A stretch of DNA of 64,000 nucleotides from Streptomyces roseus (GCF_001044425.1 NZ_LFML01000068.1:224795-288794); one strand, 5' to 3'; counted from the stretch's first letter, positions 40,248 to 51,810 are shown. Translations and numbers: made by a program. The notes: generated from the sequence alone by a model not told the origin.

Positions 40248-41762
40248 GATCTCGATCTGGGCGCCCACCGAGTTGAGGCGTTCCGCGAGTTCCTCGTAGC
40301 CGCGGTTGATGACGTAGACGTTGCGCAGGACCGAGGTGCCCTCGGCCGCCATCATCGCCAGCAGGACGACCACCGCCGGGCGCAGGGCCGGCGGGCACAT
40401 CATCTCCGCCGCGCGCCAGCGCGTCGGGCCCTCGACCAGGACGCGGTGGGGGTCCAGGAGTTGGAGGCGGCCGCCGAGGCGGTTGAGGTCCGTCAGGTAG
40501 ATGGCCCGGTTGTCGTACACCCAGTCGTGGATCAGCGTCTGGCCCTGGGCCGCGGCCGCGATGGCCGCGAAGAACGGGACGTTGTCGATGTTCAGCCCGG
40601 GGAACGGCATCGGGTGGATCTTGTCGATCGGGGCTTCGAGCTTCGAGGGGCGGACCGTCAGGTCCACCAGGCGGGTGCGGCCGTTGTCCGCCGTGTACTC
40701 CGCCGAGCGGTCGTGGTCGAGGCCCATCTCCTCCAGTACCGCGAGCTCGATCTCCATGAACTCGATCGGGACCCGGCGGATCGTCAGCTCCGACTCCGTG
40801 ACCACCGCGGCCGCGACCAGGCTCATCGCCTCGACCGGGTCCTCCGAGGGGGAGTAGTCCACGTCCACGTCGATGTTCGGGACGCCGTGGACCGTCAGCG
40901 TCGTCGTGCCGATGCCCTCCACGCGCACACCGAGCGCCTCCAGGAAGAAGCACAGGTCCTGGACCATGTAGTTGGAGGAGGCGTTGCGGATGACCGTGGC
41001 GCCGTCGTGCCGGGCGGCGGCCAGCAGCGCGTTCTCGGTGACCGTGTCCCCGCGCTCGGTCAGCACGATCGGGCGGCCGGGGGAGACCCCCGCCTCGACC
41101 TTCGCGTGGTAGATGCCCTCGGTCGCCGTGATGTCCAGGCCGAAGCGGCGCAGGGCGATCATGTGCGGCTCGATGGTGCGCGTGCCGAGGTCGCAGCCGC
41201 CGGCGTACGGCAGGCGGAACTGGTCCATCCGGTGCAGCAGCGGGCCCAGGAACATGATGATGCTCCGGGTGCGCCGGGCCGCGTCCGCGTCCATGGCGTC
41301 CATGTCGAGGCGGGCCGGCGGGACGATCTCCAGGTCCACGCCCTCGTTGATCCAGCGGGTGCGCACGCCGATGGAGTTCAGGACTTCGAGGAGCCGGTAG
41401 ACCTCCTCGATGCGGGCGACCCGGCGCAGCACGGTGCGGCCCTTGTTGAGCAGGGAGGCGCACAGCAGCGCCACGCAGGCGTTCTTGCTCGTCTTGACGT
41501 CGATGGCGCCGGACAGCCGGCGCCCGCCGACGACCCGCAGATGCATCGGGCCGGCGTAGCCCAGAGAGACGATCTCGCTGTCGAGTGCCTCACCGATTCG
41601 GGCGATCATCTCAAGGCTGATGTTCTGGTTGCCGCGCTCGATCCGGTTCACGGCGCTCTGGCTCGTGCCCAGTGCGTCCGCGAGTTGACTCTGCGTCCAG
41701 CCCCGGTGCTGCCGGGCGTCACGGATGAGCTTGCCGATGCGTACGAGGTAGTCGTCTGCCAT
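40233..41762 (-). CDS. murA: UDP-GlcNAc 1-carboxyvinyltransferase-like protein with N-terminal XRE domain
   Basis: 509 aa. Residues ~5-65 are an XRE helix-turn-helix (RDARQHRGWTQSQLADALG, SQSAVNRIERGNQNIS). Residues ~75-505 are an EPSP/MurA transferase: SGAIDVKTSKNACVALL (UDP-sugar loop with K and N) and PYAGGCDLGTRTIEP with the PEP-binding Cys at 190. MurA makes UDP-GlcNAc-enolpyruvate for peptidoglycan. The fused HTH suggests a second MurA with self- or pathway control; in Streptomyces such a paralogue (SCO5998-type, from memory) coexists with the housekeeping MurA. Its last five codons are the att target of the neighbouring element, which supplies a matching 3' end. Confidence 0.9.
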   Translation of the reverse strand: MADDYLVRIGKLIRDARQHRGWTQSQLADALGTSQSAVNRIERGNQNISLEMIARIGEALDSEIVSLGYAGPMHLRVVGGRRLSGAIDVKTSKNACVALLCASLLNKGRTVLRRVARIEEVYRLLEVLNSIGVRTRWINEGVDLEIVPPARLDMDAMDADAARRTRSIIMFLGPLLHRMDQFRLPYAGGCDLGTRTIEPHMIALRRFGLDITATEGIYHAKVEAGVSPGRPIVLTERGDTVTENALLAAARHDGATVIRNASSNYMVQDLCFFLEALGVRVEGIGTTTLTVHGVPNIDVDVDYSPSEDPVEAMSLVAAAVVTESELTIRRVPIEFMEIELAVLEEMGLDHDRSAEYTADNGRTRLVDLTVRPSKLEAPIDKIHPMPFPGLNIDNVPFFAAIAAAAQGQTLIHDWVYDNRAIYLTDLNRLGGRLQLLDPHRVLVEGPTRWRAAEMMCPPALRPAVVVLLAMMAAEGTSVLRNVYVINRGYEELAERLNSVGAQIEIFRDI

Positions 41763-41773
41763 GGATGCACCGT

Positions 41774-41789
41774 ATCTCAGATATGAGAT
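41774..41789. promoter_or_regulatory. Inverted repeat upstream of XRE-MurA
   Basis: ATCTCA-GATA-TGAGAT, perfect 6-bp arms, starting 12 bp upstream of the ATG (minus strand). Suits dimeric XRE binding, so autoregulation by the HTH domain of the MurA fusion is plausible. Confidence 0.45.
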
Positions 41790-41907
41790 GCCCCCTGCGT
41801 CAGGTGTGGCAGACGGGTGTTACCGACCGTCAGATGCTCCCTGGGTCGCTTCCACCCGTCTCCCGACGCATCGCTCAAATTGCGGACATCCCCCTCATTA
41901 TGCAGAT

Positions 41908-43827
41908 TTAGTGCCCGCACGCATGGTGGCGGCCGCCGTGCACCGCCGCGTACGACGCCGGGCGCGGTCCGGATCCCGCGCGCGCCGCCCGGGCCACCGC
42001 GGCGCGGCCCGCCTCCGAGTCCGCGTCGTGCACCACCCGGCCGCCGACCAGGGTCATCCGTACGCCGGTTCCGCTGATGTCGGCCACCGGACAGCGGGTC
42101 ACATCCCGGTCCAGCAGCACCAGGTCCGCGGCCTTGCCCCGCTCCACCGTCCCCGTCAGCCCTTCCTGCCGCAACTGCCACGCCGTCCCGGCCGTGTGCA
42201 TCCGCAGCACCGAGCTCCGGCTCAGCCCTTCCAGCTCACGGTGCAGTTCGCCCGTCCCGTACGCGCCCTGCCGGTCGATCGCCGTCCGCAGCTGGTTCCA
42301 CACCTGGAGCGCGTCCACCGGCCAGTCCGAGCCGCCAGTCAGCCGGGCCCCGGCCCGCTCCAGGCTGCGCGCCGGGTACATCCACCGGTGGCGCTGCGGA
42401 CCGATGTACGGAAGCAGAGCGTCCATCGTCCAGGTGTCCTCGGCCGCCCACTGGAGCTGCATACAGGCCGCGACGCCCAGCTGGGCGAAGCGCCGCAGGT
42501 CCGCCGGATCCACGATCTGCAGGTGGGCGATCGCGTTGCGCGCGTCCCGCTGTCCGGTCACCCGGTGGGCGTACGCGTACCCGTCCAGAGCGGTGCGTAC
42601 CGCACGGTCTCCGAGCCCGTGGGCGTGCAGCTGCCAGCCGGCCTTGTTGAAGGCCGCCGTCAGCCGGCCGTAGTCGGCCGCCGAGGTGTAGAGCTCGCCC
42701 CGGTTCGCCGTGGGCCTGCCGTTCCCGTCCAGGTACGGCTCCAGCAGCGCGGCCGTCTGCGCCGGGTACTCGATGACCCCGTCCAGGAACACCTTGACCA
42801 TCCCGAACCGCAGGCCCCGCACCCCCTCGAACTCCCGCCGCAACCCGCGCGCGTACGCCAGCGCGGCCGCCGGGTCCTTGGTCTGGCCGGCGTCGAGCCG
42901 GATCGCCGGGACGATCCGCTGCGGCAGCTTCCCCGCCGCCGCGAGGGCCTGGTAGAGCTCCAGCTCGTGCCGCCCGACCAGGGCGTCCATCATCGTGGTG
43001 ACACCGGACGCCGCCGCCTGCTCCAGCACCTTCGCGCAGGCCGCGACCAGTTCGGCCCGGGAGGGCTCCGGGACGTGCCGCTTCACCAGGTCCTGCGCGT
43101 CGTCCTTCAGGACCCCGGTCGGCTGCCCGTCGGCCCCCTTCACGATCCGGCCGCCGACCGGGTCCGGGGTGGCCGCGGTGATCCCGGCGATGTCCAGGGC
43201 CCGCCGGTTGACCCAGATGTTGTGGCCGTCGCCGCCGACCAGCGCGACCGGCCTGCGGGTGGCCAGCGCGTCCAGCATCGAGTGGTGCGGCACGCTCCCG
43301 GTCGGCAGCAGCCCGACCGGGTTCCAGTCCTCCACCACCAGCCAGCGGTCCGGCTCCGCGCCCGCGCCCCCGGTGTCGGCGAGGAAGCCGGTCAGCAGCT
43401 CCCGCAGCTCGGGCAGGGTGGTCTCGGCCCCCTCCAGCGAGGGCCGCAGCGACCGGTCGCCCGCCCCCAGCGGGTGCACGTGGCCGTCGTGGATGCCGCT
43501 CATCACCGTGTTCCCGCGGGCGTCGACGACCTCGGTGTCCCGCCCGGCGTGCCGGCGCACCGCCGAACCGCTGCCGGTGGCCAGGATCTTCCCGTCGCGC
43601 CCGACCGCCACCGCCTCGACCGGCGCCCCGCCGCCGGCGGTCCCGGTGAACACCCGGGCGTTGTGGATCACCAGGGCGGCCGAGCCGCGCCCGCCGGAGG
43701 CGGGGGCCGCCGCCGCGGGCCCCGCGCCCAGCAGACCGGCCGCGCCCGCCGCCCCGGCGGCGCCGACGGCTCCGAGGAGGCGCCGGCGGGACAAGGGGGA
43801 AGAGAAGGAAGCAGGGGTCATCGCCAC
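41908..43827 (-). CDS. Tat-exported amidohydrolase (YtcJ-like, family 3)
   Basis: 639 aa. Twin-arginine signal SRRRLLGAVGAAGAAGAAGL followed by an Ala-rich cleavage region. Amidohydrolase_3 features: VMSGIHDGHVHPLGAGD (metal HxH), a Lys-containing MVKVFLDGVIEYPAQ strand, LHAHGLGDRAVRTAL, and WPVDALQVWNQLRTAI with an upstream GGSD metal Asp. C-terminal KAADLVLLDRDVTRCPV is typical. YtcJ-type enzymes hydrolyse amide or cyclic substrates; substrate unknown. Being exported folded is unusual but seen in Streptomyces. Divergent from a LacI regulator 98 bp away that may control it. Confidence 0.88.
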   Translation of the reverse strand: MAMTPASFSSPLSRRRLLGAVGAAGAAGAAGLLGAGPAAAAPASGGRGSAALVIHNARVFTGTAGGGAPVEAVAVGRDGKILATGSGSAVRRHAGRDTEVVDARGNTVMSGIHDGHVHPLGAGDRSLRPSLEGAETTLPELRELLTGFLADTGGAGAEPDRWLVVEDWNPVGLLPTGSVPHHSMLDALATRRPVALVGGDGHNIWVNRRALDIAGITAATPDPVGGRIVKGADGQPTGVLKDDAQDLVKRHVPEPSRAELVAACAKVLEQAAASGVTTMMDALVGRHELELYQALAAAGKLPQRIVPAIRLDAGQTKDPAAALAYARGLRREFEGVRGLRFGMVKVFLDGVIEYPAQTAALLEPYLDGNGRPTANRGELYTSAADYGRLTAAFNKAGWQLHAHGLGDRAVRTALDGYAYAHRVTGQRDARNAIAHLQIVDPADLRRFAQLGVAACMQLQWAAEDTWTMDALLPYIGPQRHRWMYPARSLERAGARLTGGSDWPVDALQVWNQLRTAIDRQGAYGTGELHRELEGLSRSSVLRMHTAGTAWQLRQEGLTGTVERGKAADLVLLDRDVTRCPVADISGTGVRMTLVGGRVVHDADSEAGRAAVARAARAGSGPRPASYAAVHGGRHHACGH

Positions 43828-43925
43828 TCCAAACGTCGGTGTGGCCAGGACACTGTTTGATTAACCCCTTAACCAGAACCCGCCGCGGCCCACGAAATCC
43901 GCACCGCCGTCCGTACGATGACCCC

Positions 43926-44942
43926 GTGCCCGGCCCCGGACCGACCCTCGCCGACATCGCGCGCGCCGCGGAGGTCTCCACCGCGACCGTCTCGCACGCG
44001 CTGGGCGGCACCGGCCGCCTCGGCGAGTCCACCCGCCGCCGGGTCCGCGAGGTGGCGGCCGCCCTCGGCTACAGCGCCCGCCGCGGCCCCCGCACCCGTA
44101 CGCTCGGCCTCGCCGTCACCACGTACGCGGGCTCCCCCTGGAACTACGTCGAGATCGCCTACTTCTCCCGCCTGCTGACCGCCGCCACCGCGGCCGCCCA
44201 CGCCCGCGGCTACGCCCTCACCCTGCTGCCCGCCGACCGGGGCGCCGAGCCGCTCTGGCACGACCTCGCCGTCGACGGGATGCTGCTGCTCGACAGTCCG
44301 GCCGGCGATCCGGTGCTCCGCGCCCTGCGGGCCCGCGGTCTGCCGGTGGTCTTCGACGGCCGGCCCCCCGACCCCCGGCCCGGGGACGTGTGGGTGGACA
44401 ACGACCACGAGGCCACCACCCGCGAGGTCCTCGACCACCTCGCCGCCGCCGGGGCCACCCGGATCGCGCTGCACTCCGCGTACGGCCGCGAGTACTACAC
44501 CGGGGCCGTCACCTCGGCCTACGCCGGCTGGTGCGCCGAGCGCGGAGCGGCCGAGCTGGTGGTCGCGTTCGACCCGCAGGACACCGCCGGCCACGCCTTC
44601 GACCCGGTGTTCGCCGCGCCCCGCCGCTCCCGCCCCGACGCCGTGTACTGCGTGTACGACCCCGGCGGGCGCCAGGCGCTGGCCGCCGCCGCCCGGCACG
44701 GGCTGCGGATACCGCACGAGCTGCTGCTCGTCTGCGCGAGCGAGGACCCCTCGTACGCGGCGGGCGAGCCGCCCGTGAGCACCGTGACCCTGCGCCCGGA
44801 GGTGATCGGGGAGCGGGCGGTCGGCGCACTGGTGGCGCTGCTGGAGTCACCGGGCGCGGCGGAACCCGGCCAGCTGACCGTCCCGGCCGCGCTGACCGTG
44901 CGTACGTCCTCCCGTGCGCGCGGCGGCGTGCCCCGACTGTGA
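43926..44942 (+). CDS. LacI-family transcriptional regulator
   Basis: 338 aa. GTG 43926 places the HTH (TLADIARAAEVSTATVSHALGG) at residue ~6, as expected; an in-frame codon further upstream would add ~29 unlike residues. The periplasmic-binding-protein-like effector domain follows (~58-330; VWVDNDHEATTREVLDHLAAAGATRIA, VCASEDPSYAAGEPPVSTVTL). Divergent from the amidohydrolase gene; GTTAA-rich palindromic DNA (TTAACCCCTTAA at 43860-43871) in the gap is a candidate operator. Sugar or related ligand expected. Confidence 0.87.
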   Translation: MPGPGPTLADIARAAEVSTATVSHALGGTGRLGESTRRRVREVAAALGYSARRGPRTRTLGLAVTTYAGSPWNYVEIAYFSRLLTAATAAAHARGYALTLLPADRGAEPLWHDLAVDGMLLLDSPAGDPVLRALRARGLPVVFDGRPPDPRPGDVWVDNDHEATTREVLDHLAAAGATRIALHSAYGREYYTGAVTSAYAGWCAERGAAELVVAFDPQDTAGHAFDPVFAAPRRSRPDAVYCVYDPGGRQALAAAARHGLRIPHELLLVCASEDPSYAAGEPPVSTVTLRPEVIGERAVGALVALLESPGAAEPGQLTVPAALTVRTSSRARGGVPRL

Positions 44943-44988
44943 TCTGGCCCATGCCGTGCATGACCAGGGCGCGGCCATGCACTAGAGT

Positions 44989-45006
44989 TATCTCGACATC
45001 GAGATA
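44989..45006. promoter_or_regulatory. Perfect palindrome upstream of aconitase
   Basis: TATCTCGA-CA-TCGAGATA: 8-bp perfect arms with 2-bp spacing, 136 bp before the acnA start. Shape fits a MarR- or TetR-type dimer. No matching regulator gene is adjacent, so the binding protein is unknown to me. Confidence 0.5.
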
Positions 45007-45040
45007 TCTGCCGAAGGCGTACCGCAGCCGCCCCTGCTGG

Positions 45041-45070
45041 TAAGGCTCACCTAACTTAGCCTTACCTTAG
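45041..45070. promoter_or_regulatory. Iron-box-like sites upstream of aconitase
   Basis: TAAGGCTCACCTAA and TTAGCCTTACCTTAG lie side by side and resemble the DmdR/IdeR iron box (TTAGGTTAGGCTAACCTAA family). Iron control of a 4Fe-4S enzyme gene is biologically sensible. Confidence 0.55.
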
Positions 45071-45141
45071 CGGATTGGCCCCAGGGCGTGGCGGCAGGAT
45101 TGCGGTAATACGCGCGAATTTCATGCATGAAGGAGACTGTC

Positions 45142-47856
<2,715 letters not shown>

Positions 47857-47875
47857 CGGCAGCAGCGGCACCAAG

Positions 47876-47906
47876 GGGCCGTATCCCCGTTAAGGGGATA
47901 CGGCCC
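47876..47906 (+). terminator. Rho-independent-like terminator after acnA
   Basis: Perfect 13-bp stem GGGCCGTATCCCC / GGGGATACGGCCC around GTTAA, followed by TTCCGCTTTTTC. It starts 20 bp after the acnA stop. Confidence 0.85.
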
Positions 47907-48001
47907 TTCCGCTTTTTCCGGGCCGGGTCAGGTTTCGAGGAGGTCTCAACTCGGAAAAGCTGACGGACAACCGTGTGCATGATCTTGCTCACATGAACGG
48001 A

Positions 48002-48017
48002 AGTGGACTATACCTGT
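48002..48017. promoter_or_regulatory. DasR-like site (dre) upstream of ngcE
   Basis: AGTGGACTATACCTGT matches the dre consensus core (AGTGGTCTAGACCACT) at 12 of 16 positions, 138 bp before ngcE. DasR represses GlcNAc and chitin utilisation genes, which fits the operon. Confidence 0.55.
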
Positions 48018-48154
48018 GCCTCGTCCGGATCATCGCGTTACGAGCGGCACCGGACCGGGGGACGGCGGGGACCTGCGGTGATGTCCGTATGTGCGGTGAC
48101 CACGGGCATGCGCCGCGTCGCGGCCTCCTTCACACTTCTGACGAAGGCGAGGAC

Positions 48155-49585
48155 ATGAGCATGGGATCCACTGGTGAGGGCCTCGGCCGCCGTGACCTGA
48201 TCAAGCGCTCCGCGGCGCTGGGACTGATCTCGGTGCCCACGATGAGCTTCCTGTCCGCCTGCGCCTCCGGCGGCGAGGACACCACGAAGGGGCCGGACAA
48301 GGGTGCGGTGACCAAGGAGAACCCGTTCGGCGTCGCCAAGGGCGGCAAGCTGGACGTGGTCGTCTTCAAGGGCGGCTTCGGCGACGACTACGCGAAGGCC
48401 TGGGAGGCCGCCTTCGACAAGAAGTGGGGCACCACCAGCTCCCACCTGGGCACCCAGGAGATCGCCGCCAAGCTCCAGCCCCGCTTCAACGGCGGCAACC
48501 CGCCGGACGTCATCGACGACTCCGGCGCCCAGCAGATCAAGGTCGACGTCCTCGCCAAGGGCGGCCAGCTCGCCGAGCTCACCCCGGTGCTCGACGCGCC
48601 CTCGCTCGACGACCCGTCCAAGAAGGTCCGGGACATGCTCATTCCGGGCACCGTCGAACAGGGCACCCAGGGGGGCAAGTTCGTCGCCCTCTACTACGTC
48701 TACACCGTGTTCGGCTTCTGGTACTCCGGCAAGCTCTTCAAGGAGAAGGGCTGGGCCGAGCCGAAGACCTGGGACGCGTTCCTGGACATCTGCGCCAAGG
48801 CCAAGGCGGCCGGCATCGGCGGACTCGCCCACCAGGGCAAGTACCCGTACTACATCAACGTCGTCATCATGGACCTGATCGCCAAGAAGGGCGGTCTGGA
48901 GGCCATGAAGGCGATCGACAACCTGGAGCCGAACGCCTTCGAGGGCAACCCCGCCGCCCTCGCCGCCGTCGAGGCGGTCTACGAGGTCGTCGAGAAGGAC
49001 CTGCTGATGGCCGGCACCAACGGCCTCACCCACACGGAGTCCCAGACCGCGTGGAACCAGTACAAGGCGGCCTTCATCCCCTCCGGCTCCTGGCTGGAGA
49101 ACGAGCAGCTCAAGCAGACCCCGGACGACTTCGACATGAAGTTCCTGCCGGTCCCGACCCTCGCTGACAGCAAGCTGCCCTTCGAGGCCATCCGGGCCGG
49201 CGCCGGCGAGCCCTTCATCGTCCCGGAGAAGGCCGCCAACAAGGCCGGCGGCCTGGAGTTCCTGCGCTCGATGCTCTCGCGCGAATGGTCCACCCTCTTC
49301 GCCCAGCAGGCGAACTCCCTCACCGTGGTCAAGGACGGCGTCGACCCGAACGTCAAGCTGCGCCCCGGCACGGCCTCGGCGGTCGCGGCCGTCAAGACGG
49401 CCGGGACGAACACCTTCAACTACCTGTACCCCGACTGGTACAGCGAGATGGACACCGAGATCCAGAACGCGTCCAATGAGCTGATGGCCAAGCGGATCCA
49501 GCCAAAGGAATGGATCAAGCGGGCCCAGGCTGCGGTAGACAAGGCTGCCAAGGACCCGAACGCCAAGAACAACCACCGCAGCTGA
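48155..49585 (+). CDS. ngcE: GlcNAc/diacetylchitobiose-binding lipoprotein NgcE
   Basis: 476 aa. ATG 48155 (another in-frame ATG two codons later) starts a twin-arginine lipoprotein signal: GRRDLIKRSAALGLISVPT then lipobox LSAC. ABC sugar-binding (family 1) fold with LQPRFNGGNPPDVIDDSG and GFWYSGKLFKEKGW. The pattern and the following permeases match NgcEFG, the Streptomyces importer for N-acetylglucosamine and chitobiose (SCO6005-6007 type, from memory). The ATPase is not in the operon; Streptomyces sugar importers share MsiK. A DasR-like site upstream supports the assignment. Confidence 0.88.
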   Translation: MSMGSTGEGLGRRDLIKRSAALGLISVPTMSFLSACASGGEDTTKGPDKGAVTKENPFGVAKGGKLDVVVFKGGFGDDYAKAWEAAFDKKWGTTSSHLGTQEIAAKLQPRFNGGNPPDVIDDSGAQQIKVDVLAKGGQLAELTPVLDAPSLDDPSKKVRDMLIPGTVEQGTQGGKFVALYYVYTVFGFWYSGKLFKEKGWAEPKTWDAFLDICAKAKAAGIGGLAHQGKYPYYINVVIMDLIAKKGGLEAMKAIDNLEPNAFEGNPAALAAVEAVYEVVEKDLLMAGTNGLTHTESQTAWNQYKAAFIPSGSWLENEQLKQTPDDFDMKFLPVPTLADSKLPFEAIRAGAGEPFIVPEKAANKAGGLEFLRSMLSREWSTLFAQQANSLTVVKDGVDPNVKLRPGTASAVAAVKTAGTNTFNYLYPDWYSEMDTEIQNASNELMAKRIQPKEWIKRAQAAVDKAAKDPNAKNNHRS

Positions 49586-49607
49586 CCTCGTCCAAGGGGC
49601 GCACACC

Positions 49608-50552
49608 ATGAGCCAAGTAGCCCGGGGCAGGGGAAGGACCGGCTTCATCGCCGGATTCCTCTTCCTGCCGCTCGCGCTGTACCTGACGTTCGTCATCTGG
49701 CCGTACGTTCAGACGTTCGGCTACTCCTTCACCAACTGGTCCGGACAGTCGCCCACGTTCGACTTCGTCGGCCTGGACAACTACTCCGCGCTGATGGAGG
49801 ACGAGGTCTTCCGCGGAGCGCTCTGGCACAACCTGCTGCTCCTGGTGTTCGTCCCGACCGTCACCATCCTGCTGGCCCTCTTCTTCGCCTTCATGGTGAA
49901 CGCGGGAGGGCGCAGCGGGGCGGGCGGGGTGCGGGGCGTCCGCGGCTCCGGCATCTACAAGATCGTCTACTTCTTCCCGCAGGTCCTGTCGCTCGCCATC
50001 CTCGCCGTGCTGTTCGGCGCGGTGTACCGCAGCGACGAGGGCGGCCTGCTGAACGGCTTCCTCACCAAGCTGGGCCTGGTGGACCCGGCCCACCCCGTCG
50101 AATGGCTCAACCGGCCGAACCTCGTGCTGTGGTGCCTGCTCCTGGTGGTGGTCTGGCACGGGGTCGGCTTCTACCTGGTGCTCTTCTCGGCCGCCATGCA
50201 GTCCGTACCCAAGGACATCTACGAGGCCGCCCTGCTCGACGGCGCCGGGCGCGCCCAGACCTTCCTCAAGGTCACCCTGCCCCTGCTGTGGGACTCCGTA
50301 CAGACCTCCGCGGTCTACCTGGGCATCGCCGCCATGGACATGTTCGTACTGGTGTCGACCATGACCTCCGGGCAGTTCGGCGGCGGGCCCGACCACCACA
50401 GCGAGGTCATGGCCACGGTGCTGATGCGCAACTTCCTGTACTTCGGCAAGAGCGGCTACGCCTGCGCCATGGGCGTCGTCATGCTCGTCCTGACCATGAT
50501 CCTCTCCGTCGTCACGCTGCGCGCCACCCGCCGCGAGCGCATCGAGTTCTGA
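49608..50552 (+). CDS. ngcF: Sugar ABC transporter permease NgcF
   Basis: 314 aa, starts 22 bp after ngcE. Six predicted membrane helices beginning with GFIAGFLFLPLALYLTFVIW; EAA loop DIYEAALLDGAGRAQTFLKVTLPLL; MalF-type FDFVGLDNYSALMEDEVF. A longer-than-usual Gly/Arg-rich loop (NAGGRSGAGGVRGVRGS) separates helices 2 and 3. Pairs with NgcG for GlcNAc/chitobiose uptake. Confidence 0.88.
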   Translation: MSQVARGRGRTGFIAGFLFLPLALYLTFVIWPYVQTFGYSFTNWSGQSPTFDFVGLDNYSALMEDEVFRGALWHNLLLLVFVPTVTILLALFFAFMVNAGGRSGAGGVRGVRGSGIYKIVYFFPQVLSLAILAVLFGAVYRSDEGGLLNGFLTKLGLVDPAHPVEWLNRPNLVLWCLLLVVVWHGVGFYLVLFSAAMQSVPKDIYEAALLDGAGRAQTFLKVTLPLLWDSVQTSAVYLGIAAMDMFVLVSTMTSGQFGGGPDHHSEVMATVLMRNFLYFGKSGYACAMGVVMLVLTMILSVVTLRATRRERIEF

Positions 50553-50565
50553 GCGGAGTCCCACG

Positions 50566-51501
50566 ATGACTGCAGAGTCCACGGCGATCAAGGCACCGGG
50601 CGAGGCCTCGGCCGAACGCTCCGGCGGTGGCGCCGGCCCCGGTCAGGGCGCGAAGCGCGGCTCCGACGGCATGGTGCTGAACGTCTTCTCCCACGGGTTC
50701 CTCGCCGTCTGGGCGATACTGATCGTCCTGCCCCTGATCTGGCTGGCGCTCGGCTCGTTCAAGACCGACGCCCAGATCGGCGGCTCGGCCCTCAGCTGGC
50801 CCTCCCACTGGCACTTCGACGCCTTCTCCCGGGCCTGGGACAAGGGAATCGGCGACTACTTCGCCCACACGCTGATCGTGATGGTGTTCTCGGTCCCGCT
50901 GACCATGCTGCTCGGCTCGATGGCGGCGTACGTGCTGGCCCGCTACCCCTTCCCGGGGAACCGGCTCTTCTACTACTTCTTCGTCAGCGGGGCCATGTTC
51001 CCCGTCTTCCTGGCGCTCGTCCCGCTGTTCTTCATGGTCAAGCGCCTGGACATGCTCAACACGTACCAGGGTCTGATCCTGGTCTACGTGGCCTACTCGA
51101 TGCCCTTCACCGTCTTCTTCATGCACTCCTTCTTCCGCACGCTGCCGACGGCCGTGCACGAGGCGGCCGTGATCGACGGGGCATCCGACACCCGGATCTT
51201 CTTCCAGGTGATGCTGCCGATGGCCAAACCCGGCCTGATCAGCGTCGGGATATTCAATGTCCTGGGGCAGTGGAACCAGTACATCCTGCCGTCGGTGCTG
51301 ATGCAGCCGCAGACCGGATCGGACCCCGAGCGCTACATGCTCACCCAGGGCCTGATCCAGCTGCAGTACCAGATGGGGTACGAGACGGACCTGCCGGTGC
51401 TGTTCGCCGGCGTGACCATCGCGATGATCCCGATGCTGGTGGTCTACCTGTCCTTCCAGCGGCAGATCCAGGCCGGTCTGACCTCGGCCACCCTCAAGTA
51501 G
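50566..51501 (+). CDS. ngcG: Sugar ABC transporter permease NgcG
   Basis: 311 aa, 13 bp after ngcF. A Gly-rich N-terminus (~35 residues) precedes six helices; EAA loop TAVHEAAVIDGASDTRIFFQVMLPMAKPG and the MalG-type C-terminus FQRQIQAGLTSATLK. Completes the NgcEFG membrane complex; energised by a shared ATPase (MsiK) encoded elsewhere. Confidence 0.88.
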   Translation: MTAESTAIKAPGEASAERSGGGAGPGQGAKRGSDGMVLNVFSHGFLAVWAILIVLPLIWLALGSFKTDAQIGGSALSWPSHWHFDAFSRAWDKGIGDYFAHTLIVMVFSVPLTMLLGSMAAYVLARYPFPGNRLFYYFFVSGAMFPVFLALVPLFFMVKRLDMLNTYQGLILVYVAYSMPFTVFFMHSFFRTLPTAVHEAAVIDGASDTRIFFQVMLPMAKPGLISVGIFNVLGQWNQYILPSVLMQPQTGSDPERYMLTQGLIQLQYQMGYETDLPVLFAGVTIAMIPMLVVYLSFQRQIQAGLTSATLK

Positions 51502-51615
51502 CGGGGGCCGTCGGGTCGGCCACGACCGGCCAGCTGACCGCCGGGTGGGAGGGGGCGAGCGAGGGGTTGCCGGCCGCGTCCTACGGCATCCGGCCCCCCG
51601 CCGCCCCCTCGGCGG

Positions 51616-51810
51616 TCAGCAGCGCGGACACCGTTCACCGCCGCGCGGTTCGCGGTCCAGGCGCCGGCCCAGCGGGCGCAGCAGGAGGTTGGCCCCCACC
51701 ACGCCCGCCGTGCCGCAGGCCGCGAGAACGAACATCCCGGTGCCGGCCAGGCAGCCCACGGCCGCGGAACACCACAGCGTGGCGGCCGTGTTCAGGCCCC
51801 GTACGCTCCC
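51616..51810 (-). pseudogene. MgtC/SapB family remnant
   Basis: Directly downstream of the mgtA stop, a minus-strand frame ending at 51616 reads SVRGLNTAATLWCSAAVGCLAG then TGMFVLAACGTAGVVGANLLLRPLGRRLDR, the C-terminal half of the MgtC membrane domain (helices 4-5). There is no start; upstream the frame runs into mgtA in another phase. MgtC and MgtA are often neighbours, so an mgtC gene was probably deleted here, leaving ~65 codons. Confidence 0.65.

Noticed and set aside
51502..51600. Minus-strand fragment reading DAAGNPSLAPSHPAVSWPVV
   Set aside because: Looks like the tail of an exported Ig-like/fibronectin protein, but only ~30 codons, with a stop directly upstream; too short to call.
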